Shown here piece after piece: positions 22,749 to 34,215 of a DNA stretch of 62,906 nt (within the stretch, counting starts at the first letter, position 1; the number at the start of each line of letters is the position of its first letter). Source of the stretch: Lingula anatina (taxonomy: Eukaryota > Brachiopoda > Lingulata > Lingulida > Lingulidae); the NCBI RefSeq assembly GCF_001039355.2, contig NW_019775247.1, positions 354,806-417,711 of the forward strand, given 5' to 3'. A model generated the notes under the pieces. The model saw only the letters and a list, made by a program, of their open reading frames with translations, searched no databases and was not told where the DNA came from. The position numbers and the translations under genes are program-made.

Positions 22749-24130
22749 GACACGATAATATATCAGTATAAAATATTTCAGTGAATGTTTTAAAGTCAGC
22801 TGGAGATATGGGATGAGAATATTTATAGCTTTTTTCTTCAGATAAAGCAAATTCAACAATAGGACATAAAGCAGCCAAATGTCTTTGCTATAACCACTGC
22901 GCGTGCACATCCAAAGAGTACACTAAAGGTCACTTGTTTATTGGGCAACAAGATACAATTGAATAATCAAATAATCTACGAGAAACACAAAAATGACTAG
23001 GTAAATTGCTAAAGTGGACCAAATTATTTTATTCAATGTATCCGGCTTTTAGTTCGAAGAAATACAAAATATCCCCAGCGTAGCAGAAATAAAAAATAAA
23101 AACAAATCGTTCAAATCAAATCAGTCGTTGAGACAATCGGCACTATATAGCTCAGCGAAGAATCAATTCCAAGGAGGCAACCAGCGTACTTCAGGTGTTA
23201 CATTATTCTAAATAAACACGCGTTTATCTAGTTACCTTGAAAATAAGTCAAACGAGGCAGAGAACGTATACGAGACACAAGTCTTCGAAACGGGTCCTAA
23301 AAATCCCCTACCCCATGTGGATGTTCAATCCCGATAAATTGTGTCTGTGATTTAGACGTCTGTTTTTCAGTAATAAAACAAATGGACATGTGCTTCACAA
23401 GAAAAAAAGTTGAGACGGAGAAGCTGATAACACAAAAAACACATTGCATAGATACAAACACATATGGAAACTCCCAGCCATGAATTAATTCGTTCCAACA
23501 AAACACGTGTTTTAGTCGTAATCTATAAAAGAAATTGCGGGTGGTTGGGCAATCTTCTAGAAGGATTCACGGGTGATTCAAAGGGCAATGGGTGCTTGGA
23601 ATTACTATGGTTTTTACGCTGGAATGCTTCAGCCTTGAGTCAGTTTTCATATGTCTGCAAAATGTTGGTGTTCGCATATTTACGGAGGCAAAAAAACACG
23701 ATCCAAACTGTTGGGTATTTCAAAAAACACATTGGCTTGAAGCAAGTTACAAAAAAGGTTCTAGCACGTTGAGAACCGTGACCTTCCCAGCTGCGTATTT
23801 TGCATAACAGACCTTTTTATTGGGAAAATGAACAAAAAATGAAAAATAAATCAAGACAAAATAAGGTTGTTATTCTTCTTGAAACAAGTAATGCGAGAAA
23901 CAACGGCAGTAAACGGTTCACACTTAGCATTAAACAATCTGGAGTAAAAACAAACAATCTTAAGGTCATGGTATTATTTTCGGTGTGTCCGTATCATCAA
24001 ATACCACAAACAATTATTTGTGAACGCTGTTAATATATTTCAGAGAAAGTTGTGCCACACTCCAAGGCTACTTTTTCTATCTTTCCTACCTACCTTCCTA
24101 CCTTTTTGCCTATATGCACGTACCTACCTA
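22749..24130. other. KCNQ: Intronic stretch, nothing recognised
   Basis: Only short or unassignable ORFs (for example 23464-23772). It ends in a CTAC/CTTC-rich tract (24084-24130) that is the insertion site of the Tc1-like element. Confidence 0.6.
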
Positions 24131-25516
24131 CACACACTGGACAAAAGAAGTGTCACCCCTACTGAGCCAATACTATGGAGGAGATAAATGACTGTGGAAT
24201 GATATGTTCCTGGTATCATGTTATTAACATCTAATTTCACAAAAAATCACAAAATGAGAACAAAATATACATTCTACCAAAATATGCAGTTTCAAGTCAA
24301 AAATTAGTACTTAGTGGCATAGCCACGTGACCTAATAATAGGTGCCAGTCTACGAAGCAAGGTTTCATATAATTGTCTGATGCGTTCAGGGCTTATGCTG
24401 GCCCAAGCATGAAACACCGAATATAACAGAGTTTCTCTGCTGGTTAGACGGGCATTTGTCAAAAGTTTTGACATAACATTCCACACATTTTCTATTATGT
24501 TTGCATCTGGACTCTGGGCAGGCCACATCACCCTGCGAATGTCCTGTTGGTCAAACCAATCATCAACTGCTCTGGGCCTGTGACAAGGAGCATTGTCATC
24601 CTGGTGAACAAATGGATAATTCCTGTCACCAAACATGTTAATAATAGATGGTAGCAAGCCTGACTCCAAAACATCGATATATTTCTAGTGATTCATGTCT
24701 CCATTTACCACTATCAATTCGCCCAAGCCATGGATGCTGATACAGCCCCACACCATGATGAATATGCTGCTCCGGGTTCGAAAATTCAGTGCATGGGGTT
24801 CAAATGCTTTACCAGCAGTTTGCCAACATAGTACCTGTCTGTCATCAGAGGTCAGACCAAAGCGACACTCATCAGAAAAAATACATAGGACCAATTGTCC
24901 TGAACTGTCCAGTTCCAGATACTATTGACCCTAGTTTACTCTACGTTGCCTGTTTTGTAACGATATAAGAGGTTTCAGTCTTGCTACCCTGCCGTACACT
25001 CTCTGAGCATGTAACCGACGCCTAGCAATTTTCACAGACACATTCTTATGTGTGAAATTGTTCCACTGTGTTGTCAACTGACAAGCAGTGTCGAACTTTG
25101 ACAACCTGTACGTCAAAATCAGTCGTCGGTCTTCACGGCCAGTATTTTTTCTTGGACGACCCATCAGAGGCAATTTGTCTCTTGATCCAGTGTTTCTTTA
25201 CCGAGACCAGACCCTCTGCACGGTTCTGACTGAACAATTCAATTGTATCGATATTCTGACATTGCTTATATTTCGCCTCTTCAGGTTAATAACTTGCACC
25301 TATAACCGTTAGATAATTGCCTGTATCTTGCCATATTGGAAGAAGACAGGAATAACATTTGCTGTACATGTACAAGACCAACAATACAATTCCATGGTAT
25401 AGCAGTTTTATACTCATTAGTCACATTATAAGTAGACCAGGCATTATAAGTACCCAAAATCTGCCTACTTTTATTACTCTGAGTTAGGGGGTGACACTTC
25501 TTTTGTCCAGTGTGTG
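24131..25516 (-). mobile_element. Complete Tc1/mariner-type transposon (inactive)
   Basis: About 1386 bp bounded by ~29-bp terminal inverted repeats starting CACACACTGGACAAAAGAAG and continuing TGTCACCCC; the right end differs by one extra G. A TA dinucleotide lies at each edge (24129-24130, 25517-25518), the TA target duplication expected for Tc1/mariner. It landed inside a CTAC microsatellite, seen on both flanks. The single transposase frame on the minus strand is broken by stop codons, so the copy cannot make its own transposase. Confidence 0.95.
24304..25278 (-). pseudogene. Tc1-like transposase, four in-frame stops
   Basis: One reading frame of about 324 codons, near the usual ~340 residues. 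An N-terminal helix-turn-helix portion (SVRTVQRVWSR) leads to the GRPRKNTGREDR hinge that is typical of Tc1. The catalytic part shows SDECRF, DNAPCH and SPDANIIENVW, with 34 residues between the second Asp and the Glu (DD34E, the Tc1 signature). Stops interrupt it at 25198-25200 (TAA), 24931-24933, 24922-24924 and 24685-24687 (all TAG). There are no frameshifts in this stretch, so decay is by point mutation. The start codon was not identified. Confidence 0.93.
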
Positions 25517-25518
25517 TA

Positions 25519-25660
25519 AGTGTGCCTACTTTTCTACCTACGAGTACCTACCTAACTTCCTACCTACTTAATTGCAATTTACCTACCAACTGTATCTATC
25601 TATCTATCTATATATCTGTCTCCCCCGCCCCACACCCCCGGGAGGTTATTGCCATAGCCC
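25519..25660. repeat. CTAC/TATC-rich simple sequence
   Basis: Continuation of the CTAC-rich tract split by the Tc1-like insertion, followed by (TATC)n near 25590-25611 and a C-rich patch near 25620-25645. Confidence 0.7.
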
Positions 25661-26362
25661 CACCCATGCCCCATGTTCAACACAATATATCATCAAAACA
25701 AAATATTCCACGGTGTCTGCCCATCTCCTGCCTGTGTTTACCAGCCCCAGGCCGTCCCTCCCCCTCATTATCGACCCAGCAGCAGAAGCTGTTCCACAGA
25801 TTTGGTCCAGATCTCAGGGGTTACTCTGAAATACCAATTCGGTGAATACAAATCGATGCAGCTTGTTCTGGGTTTCTATATATCCAGGCACGCGGAATAT
25901 ACGGGGCTACATCATCCCGCCGCTTGATGTTGGCTGTAATCTTGCTAGATGTGAATCGTATCATAATTATGGAGATCTTAGCAAAAGTTTGATTTCAGTT
26001 TTTTGAGGAATATGTTTGTCTTTCTTTAATACTGATGGAATAAACAATAATATTCGACTAAAATCGATAAATGTTTTCAACTGCAATTGACTGATTTGCA
26101 ATTTTCAAGACTGCAATTGACCCAATCAAAAATAAAAACGCAGCTCGTTAAGCACGTGATAAGTGCCGATGTTTAATCAACATTGCTGTTGGACGTTCTC
26201 TCATCACACAGCCGGTTCACATGATAATCCTAATAATTCCATCTATAATTGCTACCACCCATCAAAGCTGATTAACGTACAGCATCGACCCGGCCCCGGA
26301 GGATCCTTTCTTGTGAAGATAACTGGGACTTTTACACTGCGACTTATTCAATGCAGTACACA

Positions 26363-26562
26363 TAGGAGAAAGGTTAATGAGTACAGAGATTGACTCGATC
26401 ATCCACATGCACATGTGGGCTCGCGTTTGCGTCAAGCGCACGATCACTTAAGTACCTAAGTTGTCTCTCTCTCTCTTCCAGACACAGACACTCGCTTAAT
26501 ATCATGATAGGTGAAAGGTTCATTAGTACAGAGACTGATTCGATCATTCGCATGCACAATTG
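26363..26562 (+). repeat. Local duplication of a ~50-bp block, ~145-bp period
   Basis: The block with GAAAGGTTAATGAGTACAGA and GATCATCCACATGCAC (26367-26411) recurs as GAAAGGTTCATTAGTACAGA and GATCATTCGCATGCAC (from 26513). Confidence 0.75.
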
Positions 26563-26869
26563 AGGGGTTTGGGTGAACGTAGGCGTTCACTGACCTTCGA
26601 TCGGTGCACGCAGAAATGCACACACACGTACACGCACGCACGCATGTATATTTTCGCAAAGCCTGCTACTTTAATTTATCGAATTCACGGCAACATTTTT
26701 TGACATTCTCATATCAATTTAAGCAGAATTTTGTTTAGCCATCGGTTCTGTATATTTTATATTTATTATATTTGTATTCGTTTTATGTACCAGTAAGTTG
26801 TTCAATGCGTTTCTGTTGTTCGGTACCCGAATCTAGGAACGCAATCGCTAGGTGTCCATGTGCGTTATG

Positions 26870-27025
<156 letters not shown>

Positions 27026-28760
27026 AGAGAAAGAAAAAGAGAGCACGCACGCATGAAAGCCCACATTAACATATACAATTACAAGCACACAAACACATAC
27101 ACACATTTAAGCACACAAAAGTCAACACACACGGATAGAAAACAGCATTCATATCGAATGACAGGAATAAAAAACAGACAGAAGCAATTTCTCACTCACA
27201 CACGCAAACTCAACATCATCGTCCCTGCCACCACTCACTCAAACTAATAACCCTATCAATTTACAAACATAACGACGTATTATCTGGGCCCTGCTTGAAA
27301 TGAAAAACCACCGCCAGCAATACAAGGCAAATTCCAATACCGAGCAAGAAATTTTATAACTTATGGCAACGCCATCGATCAAGGGACGTCCCATGGCGAA
27401 GAAAATATATTGAATTTCTTAACCTTTAATAAGGGGCAAGGACTCAGAGATAACGCGCACTTTGAGCTCTGTCTACGCGAATCGCGTCCCCTTTCATTAA
27501 ATGGGTCTGTAATGAAATGCAACCCTAAAGGTGCCCGAAACAAATTTCCAAAATGCCAATAGCACACCCTATGGCGATATGAAATAGAATTACGTAAAAA
27601 AAGTTACATAATCGGTTGTTGAAAATGTTGTTTAAATATAGATATATCGAGTGACGGAACGAAGATCGGTTATGACCAAAACGAGTGTTAAAAGGGGATC
27701 AATCTCGGCGCTACAGAGGAAGTTCAAATACTTAATAAGAAATCAGCTGATAATATGGCTGATCGATTTGACGACTGTCACTTGAAGAAACAAACGTCTT
27801 TGCTTCCTGAGCAAAAATAACGACTCGGAAGACTTGTTATTTTTTATAATTGGATGATAGGATAATGCAGCGTACCAATAAAAAAATGATCTTTCTATGA
27901 AAGACATATCAATACACGCTCTTACTGACTAGAGTGGCGCTTTATATACTCGTTACAAAGCAAATCTTGAGATGACAGTTGCGCAATGCAGTTTACATTT
28001 GTAATAAAAAAGCATCAGCATACTGATAAATCGAAAAATAATGCCATTGCTTGGGGGGATTATTTCGACCATGCCAAGATGTCAATTTTCGAATTGAAAG
28101 GAATTTATTTTTAATAACCCACCTAGGCTATAGATTATATGGGATAAACCTTAAATGTTAAGTTGTCACCAGGAATTAAGTGAAGAGTTTAGAAACTGCC
28201 ACCAATTGCAAATCTGATTTATCGGTCATTTTTTTCCAATAAAATGTCGCCTTTATCTTCAACAAGAGACAAGGGGCACATGACAAACCCAATCGATCAA
28301 TTCAAATCCTTGAACAGGGAAAAATCTGCATCCCGCTGTGCGTGATATTAATACAGCGTGCATTGTCAAGGTCAAGTTATCAGCAGGCCTAAGTTAAATC
28401 AGTAATTATCTAAGTGACGTCACCAGATGTTCACTTTGCTTAAAGTGACGCTGTGCGTTTGTTTACGTAAAATTATCGCATCGAAGAAATGGAACCTCTT
28501 TTATTTTGAAGACAAGTGCAAATCATGCGCTCCAACAGCCTGGAATATTTTTGTTTCCTTTTGTACCGAGTATCCCAATCCGAAAGTGCAGGAATATATC
28601 CAATAGAGTAACTTAATTGTTAGCAAATGCACAACAGGGATATTAAAACTATGCAAAGTATGTAAAGGGATTTATGAAAACAGTTACCAAGCGAATTTGA
28701 AAATATTGTCCAAACTGGGCCGCAGACAGTATGCAAGCTGCAAGGGCACCATTTCTGTTC
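27026..28760. other. KCNQ: Intronic stretch, nothing recognised
   Basis: A CA-rich beginning, then ordinary AT-rich sequence with short ORFs only. Confidence 0.6.
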
Positions 28761-28812
28761 TTACGTCATCTGTATCTCTTACGTCATCTCTTACGTCATC
28801 TCTACGCATGCG
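28761..28812. promoter_or_regulatory. Cluster of three CRE-like motifs plus CGCATGCG
   Basis: TTACGTCATC occurs three times in 40 bp (28761-28770, 28780-28789 and 28791-28800). On the other strand each reads TGACGTAA, a bZIP (CREB/ATF/PAR) site variant. The palindrome ACGCATGCGT, similar to an NRF1 half-site, follows at 28804-28813. It may equally be a short tandem repeat without function. Confidence 0.35.
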
Positions 28813-29805
28813 TTTACCTATGAAGTGATTTTTGTGCCCTTTTACTAAGACATGGATTGCACACTTCCAGTATCTCCGAGTTACAGGCTACTAAATATCA
28901 GTCACACTTATAGCAAAGGTAATGAGCGTTCCAAAATCATTATTTTTGTAAAATTGAAAAGCCGTATGCGGGTAATCTAATGAATGCCGTCAATGGTTTT
29001 CCAAGAATAAAGGCGCTTATAGAGATGATCTCTTCAGAAAAAAAAACAACCTATCCATAACCCTTTCATTTCGCCATTTATCTTCTTGGGTTCATTCCTC
29101 TCTCTTTTGCCTTCCAAGAATTGTATTTTATGCCCAGGTATTATATCATTCAGTCAATTATGAAGATAATGCGACATTATTTAACGAGAGATGAGACCAA
29201 AGTCTTTCTGCAAGCAGCAGAATGTAAAGGACGGGCCGCTGTTCATATAGATAACAAAGGTTCTTAATGGAAAAACCAGCGGCGCATATCAAACATTACA
29301 ACGCAAATATTCTGTACGTATAGATTTTATACTCCGTGAAGAATTGTCCTCGAAAAAGAAAAAACAAAACGTGTAATAAGTATTCATACTGAATTAATCG
29401 TATGCATATATGTGACTATTTTTCTTTCTTTTTTGCTTTTTTATGACCCATGTAATGATCTATCCTAGGAGACACAGTGGGTACATTAGATGCGGAGAAA
29501 CTCCCCATCCCCTTTTTCTCGACCTCCAAAGGGAAAACTGTATAACAAGCTGGACGAGCCAAAACCTACCCACCTCCCCTCCATGCGTTTTACAGCGTCT
29601 AAATTCTAATGGTTTGTTTTTGCCAAGCGAAGCGAGGGGAAAACGTTATCCCTGTGCACTCACGACACTTATTTAAGAAAATTCCTTGATCCACTTGCAG
29701 CGTCACTGAACCAAAGCGCATCAACAGTTACATATACCCAAAACTTCATTGCCTTCTGTCATAGCCACAGATTCATTCTACACTATATGTCCACAATGTT
29801 TCACT

Positions 29806-30122
29806 AGCTAATTATGTGCACTTTATATCTAGCTAATCATGTGCATTTTTCTCTCGCCAATTTTGTGCATTTTTTTCTCTAGCTAACCATGTGCATTTTT
29901 CTCTAGCTAACCATGTGCATTTTTCTCTAGCTAATCATGTGCATTTTTCTCTAGCTAATCATGTGCACTTTTCTCTAGCCAATTTTGTGCAATTTTTTCT
30001 CTAGCTAATCATGTGCATTTTTCTCTAGCTAATCATGTGTATTTTTATCTAGCAAACTATGCGCATTTTTCTCTATCTAATTATGTGCAATTTCCTCTAG
30101 CTAATTTTGTGCACTTTTCTGT
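29806..30122 (+). repeat. 24-bp minisatellite, about 13 units
   Basis: Degenerate units of the form AGCTAATCATGTGCATTTTT + CTCT. Variants AGCCAATTTTGTGCA and AGCTAACCATGTGCA recur within the array, implying higher-order duplication. Unit length is mostly 24 bp, with 25-26 bp variants from the T run. Confidence 0.95.
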
Positions 30123-30672
30123 TACGCGGAACAACAAAGAAGTGCGTCATGAATTTGACCGTAACACATCTGAGAATATCTAGTGAAAGTTCATCTGTGG
30201 CGCTAGTAGAGGGTACAAACCACGTACTCCGATGGGGTTCCACATGTTATATATGAAGACCGATGACCTTATTATTAAGAAACGATAAAACCGAATGCAG
30301 TTTCATAATTGACCTTCTGATGGAAATATTCTAAAATCAAATGAAACCTAGCTGAGTTATTAAGATCAAGGCTAAAACACTTTGTTAATAAATGAATTTA
30401 AATTGTTATTTCACATCAAGGGAGCTGGGTAAGCGTTGCAATGATCATCTTTACAACAAAGATTACAAATGACAAAGACGTTTCGACCAGACACAACTTC
30501 CAACAATAAAGAAACGTGCAGCACAACATGTACAACACACCCACAGAGTTGCCCATGCGAACACACATAAACAGCAATAAACTGGAAACCCTGCTAAAGG
30601 AATGACTTCACCAACAGTGTTAAAAGAACTAAACGAGAACATAAAACCTCATGAATCTTCTTTTTTTATTCA

Positions 30673-30844
30673 GGTGTATCAGGAATGGTAGTCCACCAGG
30701 AACCGTAGTCCGTTCCCCATTACTTTGTACAGGTGACATTCGTCCCATATACTAACTCCAATACTCCAACTAACCCTAACCTGTACTAATCATATGGGAG
30801 CCCGCGGACTTCCATTCCTAGGACTACCATTCCTGACACACTGG
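30673..30844 (+). mobile_element. Element family M1, copy 3
   Basis: Ends AGGTGTATCAGGAATGGTAG and, inverted, CTACCATTCCTGACACACTG. The interior has CCCATTACTTTGTACAGGTG and AACCCTAACCTGTACTAATC. Same orientation as the 18.3-kb copy. Confidence 0.88.
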
Positions 30845-31791
30845 CGTCGTAAATTAATGCATTCGACTCGAAACTGGGTTGACAGATTAGCGTCAGTCAA
30901 GCAAAAGCAATTATCAGATCCGTGGACTTAAACTAAACACACACCCCGTCCCTAACGCGATAATATCTCAGTTTATCAGCCGTGAGACTGGGTCAGGTGT
31001 TAATTGAGACGCTGGACAGGCTTTAATGTTAGGGATGATTTAATAACATCACCACTAGTGAGCGATTCTTGGCCCAGTCAAGCTTTAAAAGTGTCGACGT
31101 TAGTCAGAAAAGTCATTTACAAGGACGTCCAATTATTGATCATGTCTGAGCCGTTGTTTAAATCGTTCCAGAGCCAAACATTTTCTAATGCCGTATGTTC
31201 CATCCAGTCCTAAATTGCCTTATTTAGTAAGACCGAACCGAACCGTGTCTATTTCTAATCATGGAAAGACCATGTTAAGACAAAAAAGCTATCTCAGTTA
31301 CAATAATGCCTGGAAACTGAATGGCAGTCTGGTAAGCATGACTAGCTGGCATAGGGTATAGGCCTATTACCAAAAGATCGAAGTGCTAAGACAATCTGTT
31401 GTAACTTCATTGGAAATGTGGCTAAAGATAAACTGCATTTCTACTCGATCAGGTAGACCAATATGTACCCCTGTATGATAGGAAGTACTGAATAAGCGTT
31501 GAGAGTGAACGTACCCCTGTACATGCATTTTGCTGTAAATTCACCCTTCCATACAACCAAGTTACATTAGATAATATACCGAGTATATAAATATCGTTTA
31601 TATGATTTTCATCGTCACGAGGTACTTTGATTTATCTATCTTACACGTTTAACTGCAAGCATCTATCGGTATAGGTACGTAGCATCTCAGTTTCGTACCA
31701 CGCACAGTTAGTATATCACTGGTGAATTCAACACAGGACGGGGGAGGATTTAGGCTTGCTACTTCTCGTCTCCGATTGTCCGCGTTCTGTA
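30845..31791. other. KCNQ: Intronic stretch, nothing recognised
   Basis: Ordinary AT-rich intronic DNA with short ORFs. Confidence 0.6.
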
Positions 31792-31860
31792 TCCCCCCCC
31801 ACCCACCCACCCACCCAGCGCGCACGCGCGCACTCACGCGCGCACACACACATACACACA
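31792..31860. repeat. C-tract, (CCCA)n and alternating CG/CA sequence
   Basis: C8 followed by four ACCC-type units, then CGCGCACGCGCGCACTCACG and (CA)n. The minus strand is G-rich with quadruplex potential. The alternating purine-pyrimidine part has Z-DNA potential. Confidence 0.85.
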
Positions 31861-32142
31861 ATATGTTAGGTTTCACAAGCATTGATTCCAACCATACCGT
31901 ACGCCTTAAGCGCTGTTTTACCACCGTGTTTATTCATAATGGATACATCTCGTTGATCCCGATTCGATCTCAGACATCTAAGGTTACATGATTTTTGTTT
32001 CCTGGGGAATACTCCAAGATCATATGCAGACTGGATGTACTCCTAAGTTGCCGTGGGGGTAAAACGATCGAGACTAATCTCAGGTGGGGTAACATTTCGA
32101 CATAGTATTAACCTTTGAAGGAGTGATATCAAAATCACCAGA

Positions 32143-32730
32143 GAGAGAGAGAGAGAGAGCGGGAGGAAGAAATACCGGGCAGCCACACAGCATGATACAC
32201 AATGGTCCAGAGCTGGTGGACTGGCTGAGGATAGGGAAGGAGGAGCTGAGCAATCTACGTCAGGCGGCACGGCGCTCCATGAAGAAAGGAAGAAAGGAGG
32301 GGCCGTGAAGAGGAAGAGGAGGAGGAGGAGGACGTGATGGAGGAGCATGAGGGAAAAGAGGAGGAGGAGGGGGGAGAAGAAGAGGAGGGTCATGAGCAGG
32401 CGGAGGAGGAGGAAGAGCACGGGGAGGAAGGCCATGCGGAGGAAAGGAGGCGGACCATGAAGAGGAAGGGGGAGAAGCATGTGGTGGAGAACCATGTGGA
32501 GGAAGAGGAGCATGAGGATGAGGAACATGAGGAGGGGCATGAGGATAAGAGGAGAAGGGGTGGTGGGGGAAGATGAGGAGGAGGAGGGGCATGAGGATAA
32601 GAGGAGGAGGGGTGGTGGGGGAAGATGAGGAGGAGAAGGAGGACCATGAGCGGGAGGAGGAGGAGGAAGCATGAGGAGGATTAGCATGAAAGGAGGAGGA
32701 AGAGAAGAACATGAGGAGGAGGCACATGTA
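32143..32730. repeat. Long polypurine (GGA/GAGGAGG) block with internal minisatellite
   Basis: After a (GA)n start (32143-32158) the plus strand from about 32288 to 32720 is almost all A and G, broken by recurring CATGA/CATG. A unit of ~50 bp (GGGCATGAGGATAAGAGGAG + GGGTGGTGGGGGAAGATGAG) is duplicated at about 32535-32640. Frames on both strands (Glu/Arg-rich plus, Pro/Ser/Leu-rich minus, up to 214 codons) follow from base composition and are not called as genes. Confidence 0.85.
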
Positions 32731-33066
32731 CGGTATCCGATTAATTTGCAAGATATTTATCATCGAGACAAAAAAAAGCAAACGTTTTAATTGTCTACTT
32801 ATTGTCACCTTTTGAAATAAAAAATAATTGTAACTTTGAAGTCAATTTAGCGCGTGCAGGCTTAATTATTTCACTGATAATGCAGATGGATGACAAAGAA
32901 GGTGGATTCTAGCCAGAAAATCGGAAACTCGGGGTGATTAGTGTATATACCGTGTAACATCACTACCCTATATTAACACGCCCCCGTTTCACAAAGAATC
33001 TTAATTTCTTAATTGACTAGTCCACGTGTGCCTGTGTCCACGTAAACTTAGTGAAAAGATTTTTTT

Positions 33067-33121
33067 TAAATTTTATTATTTATTTATTTATTTATTTTAT
33101 TTATTATTATTATTATTATTT
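33067..33121. repeat. (TTTA)n/(TTA)n microsatellite
   Basis: TATT units followed by ATT units in an uninterrupted AT-only tract. Confidence 0.9.
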
Positions 33122-34183
33122 GAAACTGGGGCCAGGTAAACTTGTATTTCAATGGCAAACCGTGTCTGAATTCTAACTGACTTAGCGTAAGTGACCCCGA
33201 CTGAGGAACAATTTAAATAGCGGACACCAATCAACACGAATTAGAGCGAATGGTTATAACAGCTTCAAAATTTACATTTCGCTTTTTCAGGTTCTCTGCA
33301 AAGATCAGCAGAGAGAGGAGGAATATTCCACAGGTAGAACATTGATATTTTTTAGGCACGATTGTAAAAGTTCGGACATCTGGGGCACACATTTGGCCCA
33401 CATGTTTAGGTTTCTTTCTATCATCTAATCATCTAGTGAGGCGAACGCATAGGTATACTGTACGCCTTTGATAAAAAAGCCAAAGTTGTATCGTCTTTGT
33501 TTGCATGCATATCCTTCAAAGATAAAAATCCTCTCCGATTCAGATCTAAAAAAAAACATAGAGCCCCTCAACTAAAAGTACCCAGTGTCGATATTCTTTT
33601 CTGAAACAGTGATCTATTAAAATAGGGGCTGGGAGGGTATTAACTATCGATCACAAACACACATATAACTCCATCATCTGTCACAACAGCCAGACAGGGG
33701 GCAAAACTTCTCTTCTCTCCGCCATACATTTACGTCACCCAGCATCACACGCCAGAGGGATCAAGACTATGAATTATGACCAAAAGCTCTCGTCAAAAAA
33801 GCTTTCACAATTTTGAGTCATGAGCATGAGTGTCAATGCTTTGAAATAAATATAAGCGTACGTGCATTTGATCATCCATGCTTTCCAAAATCAATGGATG
33901 CGAGGCATAATACGTAATGGATTAAAAGCTATGTGACGAGCTTTGTAGGGAAAATTAAAGTGTTCACGGCATATGATCATATACGCTGACAAAGTGTGGG
34001 TCTTCCTCCCCCCGGGTAATGCAAACGCACCGGGGAGAATATTTAGACTTTGAAGTAAAAGTACCAAGCACAGCATTCAAACTCTACTATGCAACTGATA
34101 GATGAAATGTTCTAGTTTAAAAACCAAGAAGTATGCTAAACGTTGAGAGTGAGAGCGAACGCTGTATGTACATGTACTTTCCC

Positions 34184-34184
34184 C

Positions 34185-34215
<31 letters not shown>
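34184..34215. repeat. (ATT)n microsatellite
   Basis: About ten ATT units followed by TTGATGAAGAGCGAGCTC. No paired end was found. Confidence 0.9.

Noticed and set aside
32043-32808. 214- and 182-codon minus-strand ORFs and Glu-rich plus-strand ORFs
   Set aside because: Produced by the polypurine/polypyrimidine tract. Open in several frames on both strands. A short plus-strand segment reading ELVDWLRIGKEELSNLRQAA just before the tract is protein-like but unsupported.
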